From Calycina herbarum (Eukaryota > Ascomycota > Leotiomycetes > Helotiales > Pezizellaceae): a stretch of DNA of 20,001 nucleotides. Location: positions 1 through 20,001 of the forward strand of contig LLEY01000344.1 of the NCBI GenBank assembly GCA_001414485.1. Direction: 5' to 3'. Below the pieces are notes generated by a model, which was given only the letters and a program-made list of their open reading frames with translations, was not told the DNA's origin and made no database searches. Position numbers and translations under genes: made by a program. Positions 19,925-20,001 of the stretch are shown here, one piece after another. The stretch's first letter is position 1, and every line of letters begins with the position of its first letter.

Positions 19925-20001
19925 GGTTAGGGTTAGGGTTAGGGTTAGGGTTAGGGTTAGGGTTAGGGTTAGGGTTAGGGTTAGGGTTAGGGTTAGGGTT
20001 A
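19925..20001 (+). repeat. Telomere, TTAGGG repeats
   Basis: From 19927 the sequence is a perfect hexamer array, TTAGGG x 12 plus TTA, running off the window. The G-rich strand toward the 3' end marks this as the right end of a chromosome. TTAGGG is the usual telomere unit in filamentous ascomycetes. Confidence 0.98.

Overview
The window is the right-hand end of a chromosome of a filamentous ascomycete (Pezizomycotina-type fungus). It finishes in about 12.5 perfect TTAGGG repeats with the G-rich strand as the + strand, so + strand 3' is the physical chromosome end. Almost everything is a relic. Nearly all in-frame stops are TAG or TAA and none is TGA in the frames I followed. Lost His and Cys codons are now Tyr codons, and the two LTRs differ only by transitions. 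This is the mark of repeat-induced point mutation (RIP; C to T, mainly at CpA, on either strand). The species cannot be named from the sequence.

Layout, centromere side to telomere: (1) 1-1092, the 3' part of a RecQ-type, telomere-linked-helicase-like gene with one premature stop. (2) 1093-2373, AT-rich DNA, a six-copy 41-bp array and a purine-rich tract. (3) 2374-4143, a less AT-rich, gene-free interval with short interstitial telomere repeats and a cluster of a short inverted/direct decamer. (4) 4144-7547 plus 14822-15817, a second, larger RecQ-type helicase pseudogene (about 1,464 codons when both parts are counted), cut in two. (5) 7548-14821, the insertion responsible: a complete 7.27-kb Ty3/gypsy chromovirus with two 435-bp LTRs, TAGCA target duplications, a single-frame gag-pol relic (zinc knuckle, protease, RT, RNase H, DD35E integrase, chromodomain) and a cysteine-rich coding-like relic on the opposite strand between pol and the 3' LTR. 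(6) 15931-16638, an 18-copy GC-richer minisatellite of 37-bp period. (7) 16639-19924, about 3.3 kb of purine-rich DNA almost free of C on the + strand, holding a 25-bp minisatellite built on telomere-like repeats. (8) The telomere.

The two helicase relics both read toward the telomere. Each is followed by a minisatellite, a purine-rich tract and telomere-type sequence, so the window reads as two successive subtelomeric modules, the inner one perhaps a former chromosome end. No gene here looks plainly intact. The best preserved frames are the first 765 bases of the inner helicase fragment and the last 441 bases of the outer one.
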